From contig JAIBHQ010000074.1 of assembly GCA_020028595.1 (NCBI GenBank), positions 1 to 5,627 of the forward strand: DNA of 5,627 nt. The letters are read 5' to 3'. Origin of the DNA: Nitrospirota bacterium. Lineage in GTDB: Bacteria; Nitrospirota; Nitrospiria; Nitrospirales; Nitrospiraceae. This document shows, in pieces, positions 4,651 to 5,627 of this stretch. Under the pieces are notes generated by a model. That model saw nothing but the letters and a program-made list of their open reading frames with translations. It was not told the DNA's origin and did no database searches. The number at the start of each line of letters is the position of its first letter. Position 1 is the first letter of the stretch. The translations under genes were made by a program, and so were the position numbers.

Positions 4651-5627
4651 GCTGCGGCTCCCCGTTCCACGATCGGAAGCACGAACTGGACCGTCGTCCC
4701 CCGTCCCTCGTGGCTTTCCACCCAGATATGTCCGTGATGCCCCTCGACGATCTTTTTGGCCAGCGCCAATCCAACGCCGCTGCCGGCCACCGTCTGCGTG
4801 CCCTGGCGACGCCCCTGGTAGAACCGGTTGAAGATGTGCGGCAGGTCCTCCGGCGCGATGCCCGGCCCTTCGTCCGCCACCGCCACGCGTATCCCGCCGG
4901 CCGCCTGGTCCGGTTCGATTTTCACATGCACCGTCGCACCCCTGGGGCTGAACTTGAGCGCGTTGGAGAGGAGATTGTCGAGAACTTGTTCGATCCGCGG
5001 CGCATCCATCGACACCCAGACCCGGCTATCGGGTGCATGGATGAGCACCGGAACCCGTTTGCTTTCCGCCAGCCATCGCACCTTATTGACCGATCCATCC
5101 GCCAGTCGCCTGAGGTCCGCCGGCGCAAGGTGATAGGCCATCATGCCCGCTTCCATTTTCGACAGATCCAGCAACGTCGAAATCTGTTGAATGAGCCGCT
5201 GGCTGCTGTCCTTCATAATCGTCAGCGCTTCGCGCTGCTGGGATGTCAGCGGGCCGGCCACCTGGTCCAACAGTAATTGGATGCCCTCGCGCAACGACGC
5301 CAGCGGCGCCCGCAACTCGTGCGAAATCTGCGAGAAAAACTCGGCCTTCAGATCGTCGAGTTCCTTGAGCGTGTGGCCCATCCAATTGACGGTCGCCACA
5401 AGCTCCTGCAATTCCTGCGGCACGGCTGTGTGCATGGATGTCTCGAACTGTCCCTGGCCGATCATGCGAATATGCTGCTGCACGCGCCGAAGCGGGTGCA
5501 GGATGCTGTAGCTGGCAACCGCGGCCAGCACGATCGTGAACAGGATCGAGACCAGCAGCAACTCCTGCAAGACGGTTTCGGCCTGTGCCGTCCGGTCTCG
5601 CGACTCGGCCATAACGGCGCCGACTCG
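4647..5627 (-). CDS. glrK: GlrK/QseE-like sensor histidine kinase (N-terminus outside window)
   Basis: The frame stays open to the right edge, so the first part (normally a first membrane helix and a periplasmic sensor region) is missing; 326 codons are visible. Numbered from the internal Met at 5612, there is a membrane helix (18-38) and a HAMP domain beginning HPLRRVQQH (about 39-88). The H box is QISHELRAPLASLREG with phosphoacceptor H98 (codon 5321-5319). The ATP-binding domain has N box DNLLSNALKF (212-221), G1 DEGPGI (247-252), F box FNRFYQ (261-266) and G2 GSGVGLALAKK (277-287). The stretch PLASLREG...DQVAGPLT is nearly that of E. coli GlrK as I recall it, supporting the family call. 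It is first in the visible set and should phosphorylate the GlrR-like regulator. The true start and promoter lie beyond 5627; the Met at 5612 is internal. Confidence 0.92.
   Translation of the reverse strand, partial: RVGAVMAESRDRTAQAETVLQELLLVSILFTIVLAAVASYSILHPLRRVQQHIRMIGQGQFETSMHTAVPQELQELVATVNWMGHTLKELDDLKAEFFSQISHELRAPLASLREGIQLLLDQVAGPLTSQQREALTIMKDSSQRLIQQISTLLDLSKMEAGMMAYHLAPADLRRLADGSVNKVRWLAESKRVPVLIHAPDSRVWVSMDAPRIEQVLDNLLSNALKFSPRGATVHVKIEPDQAAGGIRVAVADEGPGIAPEDLPHIFNRFYQGRRQGTQTVAGSGVGLALAKKIVEGHHGHIWVESHEGRGTTVQFVLPIVERGAAA

Noticed and set aside
4109..5511. Plus-strand and alternate-frame open frames opposite the lipoprotein and kinase genes
   Set aside because: All overlap genes with intact motifs and coupling; their products show no recognisable features.

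Overview
The window looks like chromosomal DNA from a Gram-negative-type bacterium, because it holds an outer-membrane-type lipoprotein and a secreted c-type heme protein. My best guess for the lineage is Nitrospira or a relative (Nitrospirota). That guess rests on the overall look of the proteins and moderate-to-high GC; no search was possible.

Layout, left to right. (1) Bases 1-602, minus strand: the N-terminal 200 codons of a multi-pass membrane protein that runs off the left edge, possibly a membrane-anchored cytochrome. (2) Bases 603-1037: no credible protein gene, but much structure. There is a 13-bp perfect hairpin with a T-run (761-807), then a 181-nt segment (824-1004) closed by a 17-bp stem with two inner hairpin arms, a candidate structured RNA, then a pyrimidine tract. 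(3) Bases 1074-1715, plus strand: a type 4 (Fe-S) uracil-DNA glycosylase whose near-consensus promoter sits so close to the ATG that the mRNA should be leaderless. Its C-terminus ends in a canonical beta-clamp-binding pentapeptide. (4) Bases 1850-2584, plus strand: a secreted DUF3365/Tll0287-type monoheme protein with its own promoter and Shine-Dalgarno sequence. (5) Bases 2594-5627, minus strand: a three-gene set read right to left. It encodes a GlrK-like sensor kinase (5' end outside the window), a lipoprotein in the place of QseG, and a GlrR-like sigma-54 activator. This is the gene order of the enterobacterial glrK-qseG-glrR (qseE-qseG-qseF) locus. The heme-protein gene and glrR converge with only 9 bp between their stop codons.

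How they may work together: the kinase, lipoprotein and response regulator form one envelope-sensing circuit, with kinase and lipoprotein translationally coupled through an ATGA overlap. The glycosylase is an independent base-excision repair gene. Whether the heme protein feeds the two-component system is unknown; they are only neighbours. The strongest leads are the candidate structured RNA, the leaderless start and the clamp motif of the glycosylase.
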